DNA from: Closterium sp. Naga37s-1
Taxonomy: Eukaryota > Streptophyta > Zygnematophyceae > Desmidiales > Closteriaceae
NCBI GenBank assembly: GCA_947471745.1
Contig: CANJKZ010000010.1
Span: 9,173,501 to 9,237,500 of the forward strand
Reading direction: 5' to 3'
DNA length: 64,000 nucleotides
Of this stretch, positions 1 through 13,183 are shown piece after piece. The position numbers and the translations under genes were made by a program. The first letter of the stretch is position 1. The number at the start of each line of letters is the position of its first letter. The notes below the pieces were generated by a model. The model worked only from the letters and a program-made list of their open reading frames with translations. It made no database searches and was not told the origin of the DNA.

Positions 1-517
1 CTGGATAGGATTGGATAGGGCATGTCGTGTTTAGGGGGAGTTCATTTCAGCAAGAGGCATGATGGCTTGTTGATGATTTGTCTAGGTCCTGACATTTCAT
101 GACCCAAGGGCTCTGACAAAGAGTTGATGAGCAAAGATTGTACACCTACAATGATTATATCTGCTGTAATGCTTTTTGAGACAAGAAAATAATGAAATTT
201 GAAGTTGCCACACAAATGGTTATATCTACTGTACTAGGTTTTCGGTAACATTGCTATGCTAAGTCCTAACTGTGGGACTGCAGGAAGAAACAACACAAGA
301 CAAACTCCTGATCCAGACAAGAATGGTAAAATGCTGTTTGTAAGCATCTTATCAATGCCTTGTACTGTGCATATGATGCATTATGCGGATGCATACCAAT
401 GCATAATGTGCAAATCATGACACATGATGTATGATGCGCAATGCATGACGCTCAGTGCACGATGTATGACACTCAGTGCATGATGCATGATGTATGATGC
501 ATGCCGCATGTTCAGCA
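1..517. other. 3' flank of the giant coiled-coil gene
   Basis: Low-complexity DNA downstream of the stop codon of the minus-strand coiled-coil gene. It holds a degenerate ATGATGCAT/ATGTATGAC-type repeat at about 370-510. I see no gene; it is presumably 3' UTR and intergenic sequence. Confidence 0.4.
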
Positions 518-3500
518 TCAGGCAACAGTGAGGGCGGCAAGCATAGCAAGCATGGCAGCATGCATGGCCATCCAGTAGAGCACGAGCAGCAGCCTCATCA
601 TGGGTCGTGCCATGAGTGACTGCCCTCCCGCCACACTGGTGCAAGAGGGGGGGTGGGTGGGGAGGAAGGAGAGCAAGACGAATGGGGAGGAAGAAAAAGA
701 GATAAGAAGAAAGGTAGAAAGTGAAGCGAAAGAGTTGGGGTGGCAACAGGAGGGCAGCAGAAGGGAAGACGGCAGGAATCTCGGGGACGTGAATGCAACG
801 CAGCATGCATGGCCATCCAGTAGAGCACGAGCAGCGGCGCATCATGGGGCGAGCCATCAGCGACTGCCCTCCCACCACACTGGGATATGGAAAGAGTGGG
901 GGGAGAGATGAAGACCAATGGAGTGGGAGATCTCAACTGTCTCCCAATGGAATGAAAGAAAGAAGCCAGTTGAGTGACGAGTGGGAGACGCAACAGGAGG
1001 CAGGAGCAGATGCAGCATTGAAGGCTGGAAGGAGCAGCAGGCACGTACCATAGGCGGTCGATGCCCTTGGCGGCTGGGTGCAGGAAGGACGGCAGGAAAC
1101 GGAAGGCACTGACTATTGACTTGAACCCGTGCACTGTGGTGGGGGTGAGCGGGGAGGAGTGGGAAACATTTCGAAGTGAATGGAAGAGAGGCAGAGAGGC
1201 AGGTTCACCAGAGACGATGGGTTAGTCAATGAGTCAGCCATTGCAGGTACTGCAGGCATTGCAGGCATAGTGAAGAGATTATAGGGACAGATGAGCCTTC
1301 GTTGCAAACCCCCAAGCACATGCCTCTTGTCGTGCCAACTGTTGTTTCCCACTTTCCCACCTTCATCATCGGGGTACGAGTCAGAGATCTGCAGCGCCGT
1401 GTGGCCCGCCAGCGAGGCGGATGATGACGTTGCGAGCTGCTGCGCCAGCAGTGGCAGGTACTCTGCTGACGTGTCGGATGCACTTCCCCCGGGTGCTGCC
1501 TTCCTCTGCGTGGTGACTGGCAGGAGAGTGGAGGCTGATGCTGAGGCTAATTGTGAGGAAGAGGAGGAAGAGGGCAGAGGTGACTGGACTGCCTTGCGCT
1601 TCTGATGAGGGACAGGAGACGGGGTTGCATGGAAACACAGCGGAAAAACAAGTTACAAGTAAAAGTTGAATTCACTTGTGGAGACTGGTACGAGAAGGTA
1701 GTAGTAGGAGGAGGAGGAGGAGGAGGAGGAGGAGGAGGAGGAGGAGGAGGAGGAGGAGGAGGAGGAGGAGGAGGAGGAGGAGGAGGGTAGTGGTGAGGTG
1801 CCTGCCTTGTGCCTCTCATAAGGAATGGAGAAGGGGGTACAACGAAAGACAAGTAACACAAGAAGCAGCATTCATGTGCTCTCACCAGGTCATCTGCCTC
1901 CCTTCTTGCTGCCTCCAGTTGCCCCTCAAGCACCTTCACCGCCTCGCCCGCTGCTGCCACCTCATCGCGCAGCCTTGCCAGCTCAGCATCCTTCTCTGCC
2001 ACGTCAGGAAGAGCAGCACCGCCTGCCTCAGACTTCTGCTGTTGTGGCGCCAAAGTGCCAGCTGCTGCACCACCAGCCATGCTTTCCCCCTCACCACCTT
2101 TCGTAACATCACTGCTAACGCCATTACCAGCACCAGCAACAGCACCAGTAGCAGCAGCACCACCATCAACTATCAGATCGCCAGAGAAACCAGAAACAGC
2201 AGCGGTCAGGGCAGCAGTAGGGGCAGGAGCAGGAGCAGGAGCAGGAGCACTGCCACCGGCCATCCCTCCCAACCGAGCCTCAGCCAATCTTAGACGGTCC
2301 CACACCCCCTGCAGCTCCGTATCCTTCTCTCTCAGCCGCTCCTCCATCTCCCGGTCCTTCTCCTCCAGTCTCATCTCTGCCTCCTGCACCACTGCCTCCG
2401 ACTGTGCTCATGGGACAGGGATGGGGTGAGGATGAACAGAAGAACAGCGACAGGACAGACAAAGAGGGAAAGGCTATAAGACGGACATTCAGCCTCTCTT
2501 CAATCTCCCGGTCCTTCTCCTCCAGTCTCATCTCTGCTTCCTGCACCACTGCCTCTGACTGTGCTTACGGGAAAGGGATGGGGTGAGAAGGAATGGATAA
2601 AGAAGGGATACGGGCAGGGAGGGTAGGGAGGGACAGAAATTCAGGGATAAGGCCACAGGCAATGAAATGGGTAATTATTCTCATTGCCCTTCTTAGGTTT
2701 CAGTAGTAACCACATTACTTATAAGCTGGAAAGAAAAACCTGCACCATTGGCTCCCGTGGGTCAACAGAACCTGTATTTCCTATCCCTCTCTACAACGTG
2801 CCCAAAAATAAATGAAGACCATCAAGTTGGAGCAACCCAATTGCGTATAACCCACCTGTGCTTGCACCTCCTTGAGCTTATCAACCATCATCTTCAGCTT
2901 CTCCACTGCCTTGCTGCGTGCCGCCGCCACCGACGCCACTGCTGCCTCCTTCTCCCCCACCTCCCGCCTCAGCCTCTCTACCTCCCCTTCCCTCTCCCCC
3001 ACCTCCCGCCTCAGCCTCTCTACCTCCCCATCCCTCTCCCCAACCTCGCTCTTCAACTTCTCAATCTCCCGTTCCTTCTCCCCAACTTGCTCTCTCAACT
3101 CCCCCATCATCGATTCCCTCTCCCCCACCTCCTGCCTCAGCCTCTCAAGGTCCCCATCCCTCTCCCCAACCTGCACTCTCAACTCCTCAATTATCAACTC
3201 CTTTTCTCGCACCTCCTTCACCAGTCTCTCCACCTCTCCTTCCTTCTCTTGCAAGGCTCGCTCCAATTCATTTACTCTCCACTCCTTCTCACCCTTAGCC
3301 ACTTCATCCCTACTCACCTCCTCCCTCTCCTCCCTCTCCTCCCTCTCCCCCCTCTCCCCCCTCTCCCCCCTCTCCCCCCTCTCCCCCCTCTCCCCCCACT
3401 CCCCCCTCTCCCCCCTCTCCCCCCTCTCCCCCCTCTCCCCCCTCTCCCCCCTCTCCCCCCTCTCCCCCCTCTCCCCCCTCTCCTCCCTCTCCCCCCTCTC

Positions 3501-6500
3501 CCCCCTCTCCCTTCTCATCTCTTCCATCTCGCCCCTCAAGACCTCAACCACTCTTTCCAGCTCACCTACCCTCCTCCCCCTCTCCTCACCCTCCTCCCTC
3601 GCACTCTCCGCTCTCCTCCTCTCTTCTTCCAATTCACCTCGCAACCGCTCTTCCTCCATCTGAGCACCCTCCTTCTCTGCTTCCAAACGAGAAACTTCCG
3701 CCATTAAACCAGTCCTCTCCCCTACTAATCGCCCTTTTTCCCCTTCCAAACACTCCACTGCTTCCTGCAAGTCCCCCTTCTCTCCCTCCAGCCGACCAAC
3801 AGCTGCCTGCAACCCATCCCTCTCTGCCTCCACCTCCTGAATCCGACCTCTCAGCACCGCAACCAGCTCCTCCAAACCCCGCTTCTCATCCTGCACCTGC
3901 CGCTCTGCTGCTACAAGAGCATCTCTTTCAACTGCCCACGCATCCCTCTGTGCTTCAAGCTCCAAGAGGGAAGTCCTCAGTTGGGATGCTTGGTCCCTTT
4001 GCTCTTTAGCCTCGTTACAAGCTCGTTCGTTATCTGCTCCAAGCTGTTCCTTTGTGACATTCCATTCCTCCCTTTCCTTTTCTAATTGCAACTGCAGCTC
4101 TGCTAATTCACCCTCCAATTTTGCCACTTTCACTTCCAGCTCCTTGGCTCTCTCTCCCTCCTCCCTCACTCTCTCCACCTCCTCCCTCACTCTCTCCTCT
4201 TTCTCCCTCAGTCTTTCCTCCTGCAATCTCACTCTCTCCCCCTCCTCCTTCACTCTCTTCTCCTCCTCCCTCACTCTCTCCTCCAGCTCCCTCACTCTCT
4301 CTCTCACAGCCACTGCATCAGCATCCTCCCCACTGCTTCCTGCTTCACCTTCATCCTTCCTCTCCTCATCACGACCAGCCGTTGCCAGCTCAGCACGGAC
4401 ACGTGCCAGCTCATCACGAGCACTTGCCAGCTCAGAACGTACACTATCCAGCTCAGCTTCTGCCACTCTCCTCGCCTCCCTGTCCTCATCCAACCCACCC
4501 TGCACTCCCACTAGATTCCTATCCGCTTCCTCTCTCCTCTCCCTCTCCTGCTCCAACTCCCTAGCCAAACCTGCCTTCTCATCCTCTAGTGCACAAACTC
4601 TCTCTTCCCTCGCGCTTCTCTCAGTCTCCAGCTCTCGTATTCTCTCCTCTGCTACTTCCTTCTCTCCCTGTATCGCCACCAACCGCTCTTCAACCGTTGC
4701 AAGCTGGGACTGAACCTCCTTCAACTGCCCCTCTACCGCTCTCAACCACTCCTCTTTCTCCATCAACTGTGCCCGTGCGTCTCCAACCTCTTTCTCCCCC
4801 TCCCCTTCACTCGTCCTCGCTTTCTCCTCCTGCTCCCTCCTCCTCTCCTCTTCCACTCTCTTCACCTCTTCTTCCTCCCGCCTCCTCCTCTCCTCCTCCA
4901 GCTCCCCCTGCAACTCCCTCACTCTCTCCTCAAGTCCCACCAACGCCTTCCCTCTCTCCTCCCTCTCCTCTCTCGCCTCCTCCACTTCCCTCCTCATTCC
5001 CTCCACATCCCTGCCCCTCTCCTCAGCCACCCCCCTCCACTCGTTCAGTTCCTCCCTCACTCTCTCTAGCTCCAACCCCAATCCCCTCCCCTCCTCTCCC
5101 GACTTCCCCACTTCCTCTTCCAACTCCCTCACTCGCCTCTCCCTCTCCTCCCTCCCCTTCTCCACCTCCGCTTTCTCCCTCTCCAGCTCCTCAACTCTCC
5201 GCCTCGCTACAGCAAGATCCGTTTCAACTATAGCCAACATCTCTTCCACCTCCGCTATTTTCCCATTCTTAAACCCCTCCATCTCTTCACTCTCCCTCTT
5301 CACCTTCTCCAATCTCTCCTCTGCATCCGCCCTCTCCCTCCCACCCTCCTCCTCCAACCTATCCACTTCCCCCATCAGCCTAGCAACCTCCTCCTGAGCG
5401 CTGCTAAGAGACTTTCTTAGCTCAGTAAGTTCGTTACTTAGCTCCTCACACTCCTTCTCTCGCCCCGCAAGAGCATCTGTCCCTCCTTCCATCATAGCCA
5501 CTGTCTCTTTCAGCCTCTCCTCAGCCTTCCTCCTCGCCTCCTCCTCTTTCCTCTTCGCCTCCTCCTCTCTCTGCCTCGCCTCTACCTCTTTCCTCCTCGC
5601 CTCTTCTGCCTCAGCCAACAATCCTCTCAGCTCGTCTACCTGCTCCCCTGCTGCTACACCTCCGCCTGCCCCTGCCGCTGCTGCTACAGCTGCCCCTAGC
5701 CCTGTTCCTACCCCTGTCCCTGCGCCTGCCCCAGTGCTCGCCCTGAGAGCGTCAATCTCAGCCCTGGCAGCAGCGAGGTCTGCTTCGAGCTTCAGCTTCT
5801 GCTGCTCGATTGCCTTGCCCTTGCGCACAGCCTTGCTTAGCTTCTCCCTCACCCCCGCCACCTGCTCCTGTGCCTGCTTCAGTGACTCCCTCACCCGCTC
5901 CCCCTCTGCTGCTGCCTCTGCTGCTGCCTCTGCTGCTGCCCCTGCTGCCGCCCCTGCTGCTCCTTCTCCCCCTGCTCCTGCCCCGCTCCGCTCCCCTTGC
6001 TTCAACTGAGACAGCTCCGTTTCAAGGAGAGAGACCTTGGCACGAAGCCCCTCTATCTCGGCCACGTCCTCAACATTCGTTGCCTTCGCCTCTGCTCTTT
6101 TCTCCCCTGCCCCACCCTCTCCTCCCTCTTCCCCCCCTCCTCGCCCTCTGCCCTCTCCCCCCTCCAGAAGCCGCTTCAGTCGATCAACCTCGGCTCTCGC
6201 GTCTGCAGCAGCCTGGGCCTCAACTGCAGCCTTCTGCTTCATGCCTTCGATCCTCTCCTTCGCCTTCTTCACCAGGCTCGCGTTCTTCGCCTCAGCTGCT
6301 GCCCTTGCGTCTTCAGCGACCTTCAGCAATGCTCCCTTCTGCTCTACGTCCCTAGTAAGTCGCACTACCTCCTCCTCCATCCGCTCCCTCTCCCCATCAG
6401 CTCCTGCACTTGCACTTACCTTTAAAACCTCATGTTTCAGCCTACTAATCTCCTCGTCACGCCCTTTCAGCTCCTCTTCCAGCCTACTAGCCTCCTCCCT

Positions 6501-9500
6501 CAACCGGCAGGCCTCCTCTTTCAGCCTAGCGCCCTCCTCTCTCACCCTCTCATTCTCCTCACTCTTCTCCATCAGCTCTCCAAGCAACGAATCCATTTTC
6601 TCCAGAGCGGCCCTCCTCTCTTTCTCACTCTCTTCTAGCCTCTTCTCACACTCACTCACCTTTTTCTCTCCCTCCTCCACCTCCTCTCTATACCCCTCCA
6701 AAGCAGCCCTAAGCTTCTCCACCTCCTCCTCTGTTCTCACACTGTTCTCCCTCACTCTCTCCATCTCTCCCCCCATCTCCTCCCTAACCCTAACCACCTC
6801 CCCCTGAGCTTTCTCGAGCTCCACCCGAGCCTCCTCCAGCTCCCGAACCACCTCCTCAGCCTCGGCCACCCGAGCCTGCAGCTTCTCCAGCTGCGACTCC
6901 CGCATTCCCAGAACCTTCCTCAAAGCCGCTGCTTCCGCCTCAGCTTCCTCCTTCACCTTATCCCTCTCTCTCTCCGCCATCTCCCTTGCAGCAGCTGCCT
7001 CCACCGCAATAGCATCCTCTGCTGCCTTCGCCTCTGCATCTTGCGACGCACGCCAGATCATCTCTCGCGCCGAGATGTCTGATTTTAGGGATTCAAGCTC
7101 TGTCTCGCGCTGCTCTAGGGTTTCTTCCAGCTCCTCTGCTTGCTGTTGCAGGGCGGCCAGTTCAACTTGCTTTGCCTCGAGGGCGGCTTGGGCTGATTGA
7201 AGCTGCCTGGTTGCTTCCTCTGCGGCTGTCTCGCTGGCAACTACCTTTGCCTGGGGGGAAGGGAGACGAAAGAGTGCAAGGGACAATCGTCAACAGCTTT
7301 GAACGAATGGGGACATGGAGTGCCGAAACAACCGAAAGGTGAGAAAATGCAACGGGGTTACACAGAACAGAGGAACAGTAGAGATGGTTCTACAGTGGAT
7401 GAGCAGATGAGCAGCAAAATAAGGAAACTGCCACACAAAAGGCTAAGAGCATCCAGCATGCAGAGGACTCACGAGAGTGACCACGTCCTTCCGCTCTGCT
7501 GCCTGCACCTTCTGCTGCAGCTGCTCCACCTCCCCCTCCAGCCCCTGCACCTTACTCTGTAGCTGCCCCTTCTCCTCCTCCACCTCATCCATCTTGCCCT
7601 GCACCTGCTTCACTTCCTCCTCTAAACCCTCCACCCTCCTTTGCAGCTGCTCCTTCTCCTCTGTCAGCCCCGCCACTTGCTTCCTCTCCTCCTCCCTCCC
7701 CTCCGCCACAGCCTGCAACTCACTCACCATCTCCCCACACCGCCTCTCCTCCTCCTCCAAACTCCCTCTCAACTCCTCCACCTTCCGCCTCTCCGCTGCC
7801 ACCTCTTCCTGCACCTGCTCCACTTCCTCCTCCAATCCCTCCAACCTCTTCCGAAGCTGCTCTCTCTCCTCTCTCAACCCGGCCACTTTCCTCCTCTCCG
7901 CCTCCACCTGTTCCTGTAACTGCCCCTCACTCTCCTCCACCCTACCCTGCTCCTCCTCCCACTTTTCTCTTTCCCCCTGCAGCCTCCCAAGCAAATCTTC
8001 TTTCTCCATCGCCCATCCCTTCGCCTTTCTCTCCCACTCACCTCTCTCGGTTGCCCAAGCATCCCTCTCCCTCTCCCACTCTCCCTTCAGCTCCAGAAAT
8101 TCTCGCCCCTTAGCAACCAAAAGCCCCTCTATCTCAGCCTGCTTCTGCAGCAGCAACGCCTCTTCAGCCTTCCACTCAGCCCTCCATGCCTCAACCTCAC
8201 TCTCACCACCCCTCCCCTCGCTCACCTCACTCTCTCTCCTCCTGGCTTCCTCCACTTGCAGCAACAGCTCACTCGATCTAGCTTCTTCCTCTTTCCTCCT
8301 TCTCTCAGCCTCCTCAACTCTTGCTTCAGCCTCCTTTTTCCGTTCCTCAGCCTCCTTTGCTCTCTCTTCCATCTCACTGAGCTCCTTCTGAAGCCCCTCC
8401 CCCTTCTCCCTCACCTCCTGCAACAGCCTCTCACTCTCCTGCAACGCTCTCTCACCCTCCCTCACTCTCTCCTCCACCTCCCCAACCCTCCCTTCCCACT
8501 CCTTCTCCCTCCCTCGCATCCCCTCCAGCTCCTGCCGAACCTCTTCCAACCGTGCCTCAGCTTCGGCAGTCAAATTTGCAAACTCCTGCTCCCGACCAGC
8601 AAACCTCGCCTGCCAACCCACGACTTCAGCTTTAAGCCCCTCCACTTGCTCCTCCCAGCCCTTAGCCTGTAAATTCATCTCATCCAGCTTCCCCTGTAAA
8701 TCTTCCACTCTTGCTTCCAGCTCCCCCTGCTTCTCCACCACCTCTCCCTTCTCTCCTTCCACCCTCCTCTTAGCCTCTTCCGCCTCTTCCCTCATCGCCC
8801 TCTCATCCTCCACAGCACCCACCAGCGCCTCTTTCTGTGCTTGCAACGACTCCAACTCTCGAGTCAGCACACTCTCCCTCTCTCTCGCCCTTTCTCTCGC
8901 GTCTGCTTCTGAACCACCTGCCTTCTGCGCCTCCTGAACCTCCCCTCTCAGCGTCCCCACCATTTCCTCCAGCTGTCTCACTCTCTCCCTCTCCCCACTC
9001 AGGCTCACCTCTAACCCTGACACCGATCCCTCCTTCTCCTCTACCACCCCCTTCGCTGCAGCAAGTTCTGTCTGCAAAGCAACCAACTGCCCCTCTGTCT
9101 CTGCAACCCTCTCCTGTAACTGATCCACCTCCTTAGACAAACACTCCGCCTTTTTCAGAGCATCTTCCGCCTTACTCCTCTCCTCCTCTACCCTACCCTC
9201 CCACACCCCCACCTCCCTCTCCACTTCCCTCCTCCCCTCCTCCCTCCCCTCCTCAATCCTCCTCTCCATCTCCTCCGCAACCCTTCTCTCCAGTTCCCTC
9301 TCGCGCCCCTCCACCTCCCTCAACTCCTCTCCTCTCCTCGCCAGGAGCGCATCTCTCTCCGCCACCTGCCCTAGAAGCTCCACAGCACGCTCCCTCCCTT
9401 CCGCCACTTGCCTTTTCACCTCAGCTACCTCCTCTTCCGCCACCCGCACCCTCTCTTCCGCCTCCCTCACCCTCTCCTCCATCTCCCTAACCCTCTCCCC

Positions 9501-12500
9501 GCCTTCCTCCGCCATCCCTGCCGCCTTCCCCTCAGCTGCAGCAACTGCTGCCTCCAACTCCTCCACCCTCTTCCTCCCTTCCTCCAATTCACCCTCCAGT
9601 TCACCCACCCTCCGTCTCCCCTCCGCCACTTCCCCTTCCTTCACCTCCACAGCCTTCAACGCGTCCCTCCTCCCCTCTCTCTCTCGCTCCAGCTCCTCCC
9701 TTAACTGTTCCAGCACAGCAGTCTCCTCCGCCAGAGTCCCTTTCAGCGCCTCCCGCTGCTGCACCACCTCCTTCCCCTTCCTAATCGCCACTCCCAGCTT
9801 ATCCTTGGTCGCAGCTAGCTTCTCACCTGCACTCGCAGCCTCAAGCCTCGCCGCATCCGCCTCTGCCCGGAGCCTCTCTCTCTCCCTCTCCCCCTCCTCC
9901 ACCCGAGCTAGCAGAACCCTGGATTCCTCCTCCTTGGCTGCTAAAGCGGCTGCGGATTCCCGCAGCTGCTGCTGCCACTGCTGCTCGTCGCCCTGCAGCT
10001 TGGCTCGGAGCCTCTCCTCCTCGTCTCGCGACCGAGCTAGCAGCTCCTGCAGCTGCACGAGCTCCTCCTCCAGCAGCTCCCGCTGCTCCCCACTTAGGTT
10101 CACCTGTTGAGTAGAGAGCAACAAAAAGGAAGGGTACGCAGGAAGGGGAATGCTGTTTGTTCTCCTTGCACCTTGGTCCTCTGTCCCTCCTCGTCTCAGG
10201 GCTGGGCGAGCAGCTCCTGCAGCTGCACCAGCTCCTCCTCTAGCAGCTCCCGCTGCTCCCCACTTAGGTTCACCTGTTGGGTACGGAGCAAGGAAACAAA
10301 AGTGTAAGCAGGAAGGGGAAGCTGTTTTTTTTATTTGCACCTTGGTCAGTTGACTCTCTTCCTTCTCTCTGGGCCGGGCTAGTAGCTCCTGCAGCTGCAC
10401 CAGCTCCTCCTCTAGTAGCTCCCGCTGCTCAGGGTAGAGTACAGGGAACGGAGGAAAGGACGCAGACAGTGGGAGCAAACGAGATGAAACAGCTTAGACT
10501 GAAATTCCTTTCGCTAATCTCAAAAAAAAAAAAAAAACATCACATCACTTGGTGACCGTGACATGGTAAGGCAAGGGGGGCGAGGGGCAACACAGCCAGG
10601 GAGGAGGGCAACACAGCCAGGGAGGAGGGCAACACAGCCAGGGAGGAGGGCAACACAGCCAGGGAGGAGGGCAACACAGCCAGGGAGGAGGGCAACACAG
10701 CCAGGGAGGAGGGCAACACAGCCAGGGAGGAGGGCAACACAGCCAGGGAGGAGGGCAACACAGCCAGGGAGGAGGGCAACACAGCCAGGGAGGAGGGCAA
10801 CACAGCCAGGGAGGAGGGCAACACAGCCAGGGAGGAGGGCAACACAGCCAGGGAGGAGGGCAACACAGCCAGGGAGGAGGGCAACACAGCCAGGGAGGAG
10901 GGCACGGAATTGACTCGAGTCACCAAGAGGCAGCCAATCAACCTGTTCTTAACTAGCGTACTTCGTACAAACCCAACCTTCCCCTGACGCCCCTCCCACA
11001 CTCACCCTTCTCTCAACACCCTCAGAACCCTCAGCCCTGCACCCAGTTTCCAGGGCCGCTGCAATGTCACTCTTCCGCCGCCTTTGCACCTGCTCCCTTA
11101 ACCTCTCCAGCTCCTTCTCAAGCCCAACCCTCTCCTCCCTCATCCTCTCACTCTCCTCCCTAAATTTCTCACACTCCTCCCTTAGTCTCTGTGTTTCTTC
11201 TCTCAAACCCTGCGTCTCCCTGGCTTGCTTCCCCCTCTCCTCCTGCAGAGCTGCTACTGTCTCCATCATCGTCTCATACTGCCCCCGAACCACTGCCAAC
11301 TCCTCCGCAACCCTCACATTCCGCTCCCTCTCCCCCTCTATAACCACCTCCTTTTCAAGCAACTGGTCCGCCAACCGCCCCTTCTCCTCCTCTAACCCTT
11401 TCCATCGAGCCATGGCAGATGCCACCTGCCGTTTCAGCTGCTCCGCAGCTACTTCCATTTCCGCCTGCATTTTCGCCAGCCGTTCTGTCTCCGCACGTTT
11501 CTCTGCCTGCACCTGTGCGGCTACTCGCTCCATCACCTCCTCCCTATCCCTTTCCAGAAACACCAGCCGCTCCTCCTTTTCTTTAAGTAACTCTTTTAGT
11601 TCAGCAACCTCTGCTCCGTGCCGCTCTATCAAATCAACAAATCTGGCATCAGCGCTTCTAGATTTTCTACCCATATCCCCACCCGCGCCACCAGCAGCAC
11701 CATACGCCGCAGCCTTAGATACAGCCTCCCCCGGATCCAGCCCAACTAGGCTCTTGAGCATCGCCAGCTCCTTTTCCAGAGCATGCACTCTACTGGCCTT
11801 CTTCCTGAGTTCTTCCCTCAACAGAACCTCCCCTCCACTGGTACTCCTCCACATCCCACTCAACCCAGCAGCACCACCACCACCTAAACCAGCAGCGCCC
11901 GAGCCAGCACCAGCAAAACTAGGGCCGCCTCTCTCCCTCTCCTCCATCACAACGGACAGCCGTCGCTTCAGCTCAACCACCTTCAGCTCCAGCCGCTCCA
12001 CATACTTCTCCCGCGTGGTGGTTACCACCGACCCTCGCTCTGTCAGCGACCCATCATCACTCCCCGTCTCCAGGGAAAACCGTCTCACTCCAGCAGCAAA
12101 CGCGCCGTCCAGAGCCCCGCTGGACGACCAAGGGACGGAGGAGGTGAGCGAGGAGGTGGAGGGGCTTCGGGAAAGAGGGGCGGTTGTTGGCCGAGTGGAG
12201 TGGCTGGGGGAAGATGCATCCTGCTCTCTCTTGAGAGTCTCGTGCGTCTCATGCGGCTGTGCAGTGGATGGTCTCCGCATCCCCTCTGCTCCTCCCTGCC
12301 CTTGCGCTCCTGGCCCTGAAGCGCCCTGCCTGCCTGCTCCCTCTCCCTCTGCTCTCTGCTCTCTTTGCGCTTCCTCCCCTCGTGCTCCCTGCCCTTCAAC
12401 GCCCAAGCCCTGCCATGCGAGTTGGAGTGAAGCATTGGCAGGGTGGGTGGCAGAGGCGTGTCAGTTGTCAGGCAGGTCTTTCAAAAGCGGCTGCCTGGCT

Positions 12501-13183
12501 GGCCCTTCCGTCTTCCAAAGCGCAACCCCCGTCTTTCCCCCCCCTCAACTTCTCCCTTCCCTCCTCTTCTCTTTTCTACCACCATCCCCCCTCCATCCTC
12601 GATCCTTGGGTTATCTAATGCCGTCCTAGACTTTACCTGGCTGCATCACCTTATCATCCCCTGCCGGTAAAAACTTAAGCCCAACCCATCCCCACAACAA
12701 ACTTCTCACCTTATTCAGGATGCCCTGGGCGATGGTGCGGAACTCCCGAGGCCCAGCAGCGAACGGACGCAGCACAAAGCCCCCCGAGGAGGAGTCGGAG
12801 CCGTAGCTGGTGGCGCTGGACGGCGTGTTGCCGCCTGTGGGCGTCATGAAATCGCCGTCCCCGCCGCCGCTGCTGCTGCTGATCGTCCTCCCCACGGCCG
12901 TTCCTGCTGAATCTGCCGACTCTGCCGTCACTGCGGATGCTGCCGACACCATGGAGGTTGCAGACTCGCCTGTGGATTCTCTAGGCTGGCTTTGGAGCGA
13001 ATCCCGGGATTGGATTGGCATGGGTTTTCTTGATTGGGCGGTGGTGGATCCTCGGGGTTGGATCTGCACGCTCAGGCCCAGCTGGGGGAGGTCGCTTGTG
13101 CTGCTTGAAGCCGGGCCTTGGGATTGCCGTGCCGCGCTCTGATTGGACGAGCCCTGCGGAGTCGTGGGAGCCGTTGATGGCAT
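518..13183 (-). CDS. Giant tail-anchored coiled-coil protein (golgin-like), 8 exons, about 3,287 aa
   Basis: Exons in transcription order: 13183-12710, 12409-11006, 10103-7473, 7250-2856, 2401-1886, 1601-1361, 1133-1049, 635-518. Every junction is GT-AG and phases agree through to a TGA, giving 3,288 codons. The N-terminal 158 residues are Ser/Pro/Thr-rich. Exons 2 to 5 encode more than 2,400 residues of Glu/Arg/Leu heptad coiled coil, including an (ERG)n run at 3337-3500. The last exon encodes a basic stretch ending RPMMRLLLVLYWM followed by about 23 hydrophobic residues to the C-terminus, which is a tail-anchor arrangement. Tail-anchored golgins (giantin, golgin-84, CASP) have this plan, so a Golgi tether is the best guess, but no family motif proves it. 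The start is the first ATG of an open first exon. The introns carry copies of exon edges (see findings). The structure is well supported and the function is inferred. Confidence 0.75.
801..879 (-). repeat. Decoy copy of the terminal exon
   Basis: A near copy of the tail-anchor exon (518-635) lies in the intron just before it and keeps its own CAG acceptor. It has lost one base in the GCTGCTGCTC stretch (16 versus 17 bases between shared anchors). Splicing to it would shift the frame and replace the membrane anchor. Confidence 0.75.
1706..1787. repeat. (GGA)n microsatellite, about 27 units
   Basis: An uninterrupted GGA triplet run in intron 5 of the coiled-coil gene. On the transcribed minus strand it is (TCC)n and lies upstream of the acceptor at 1601. 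Confidence 0.9.
2490..2558 (-). repeat. Decoy copy of the start of exon 5 of the coiled-coil gene
   Basis: It repeats the CACAG acceptor and the first ~65 coding bases of exon 5 (2401 downward), offset by 157 bp and with few changes. Its reading frame then runs into intron-like sequence, so the copy nearer the rest of the exon (2401) is taken as functional. Confidence 0.7.
10190..10433 (-). repeat. Two decoy copies of the start of exon 3 of the coiled-coil gene
   Basis: Segments at about 10433-10343 and 10275-10190 repeat the start of exon 3 (10103 downward), which encodes SGEQRELLEEELVQLQELL. The second keeps the acceptor and the VNLSG-type lead-in. Only the copy at 10103 continues into the long coiled-coil exon in frame. 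Confidence 0.75.
10585..10905. repeat. 21-bp tandem array, about 15 units
   Basis: Near-perfect 21-bp units (GAGGAGGGCAACACAGCCAGG would be one; here described by its core GGGCAACACAGCCAG) in intron 2 of the coiled-coil gene. The right edge abuts the palindrome TGACTCGAGTCA at about 10911-10922. Confidence 0.9.

Noticed and set aside
2748-9704. Long plus-strand Pro/Leu/Ser-rich ORFs opposite the coiled-coil exons
   Set aside because: Antisense shadows of E/R/L-rich codons; the minus strand has consistent splice phases and heptads.
10907-10924. TGACTCGAGTCA palindrome followed by CC as another member of the palindrome family
   Set aside because: It has the arms in a different order (TGACTC-GAGTCA) and no flanking duplication apart from the adjacent array; similarity may be chance.
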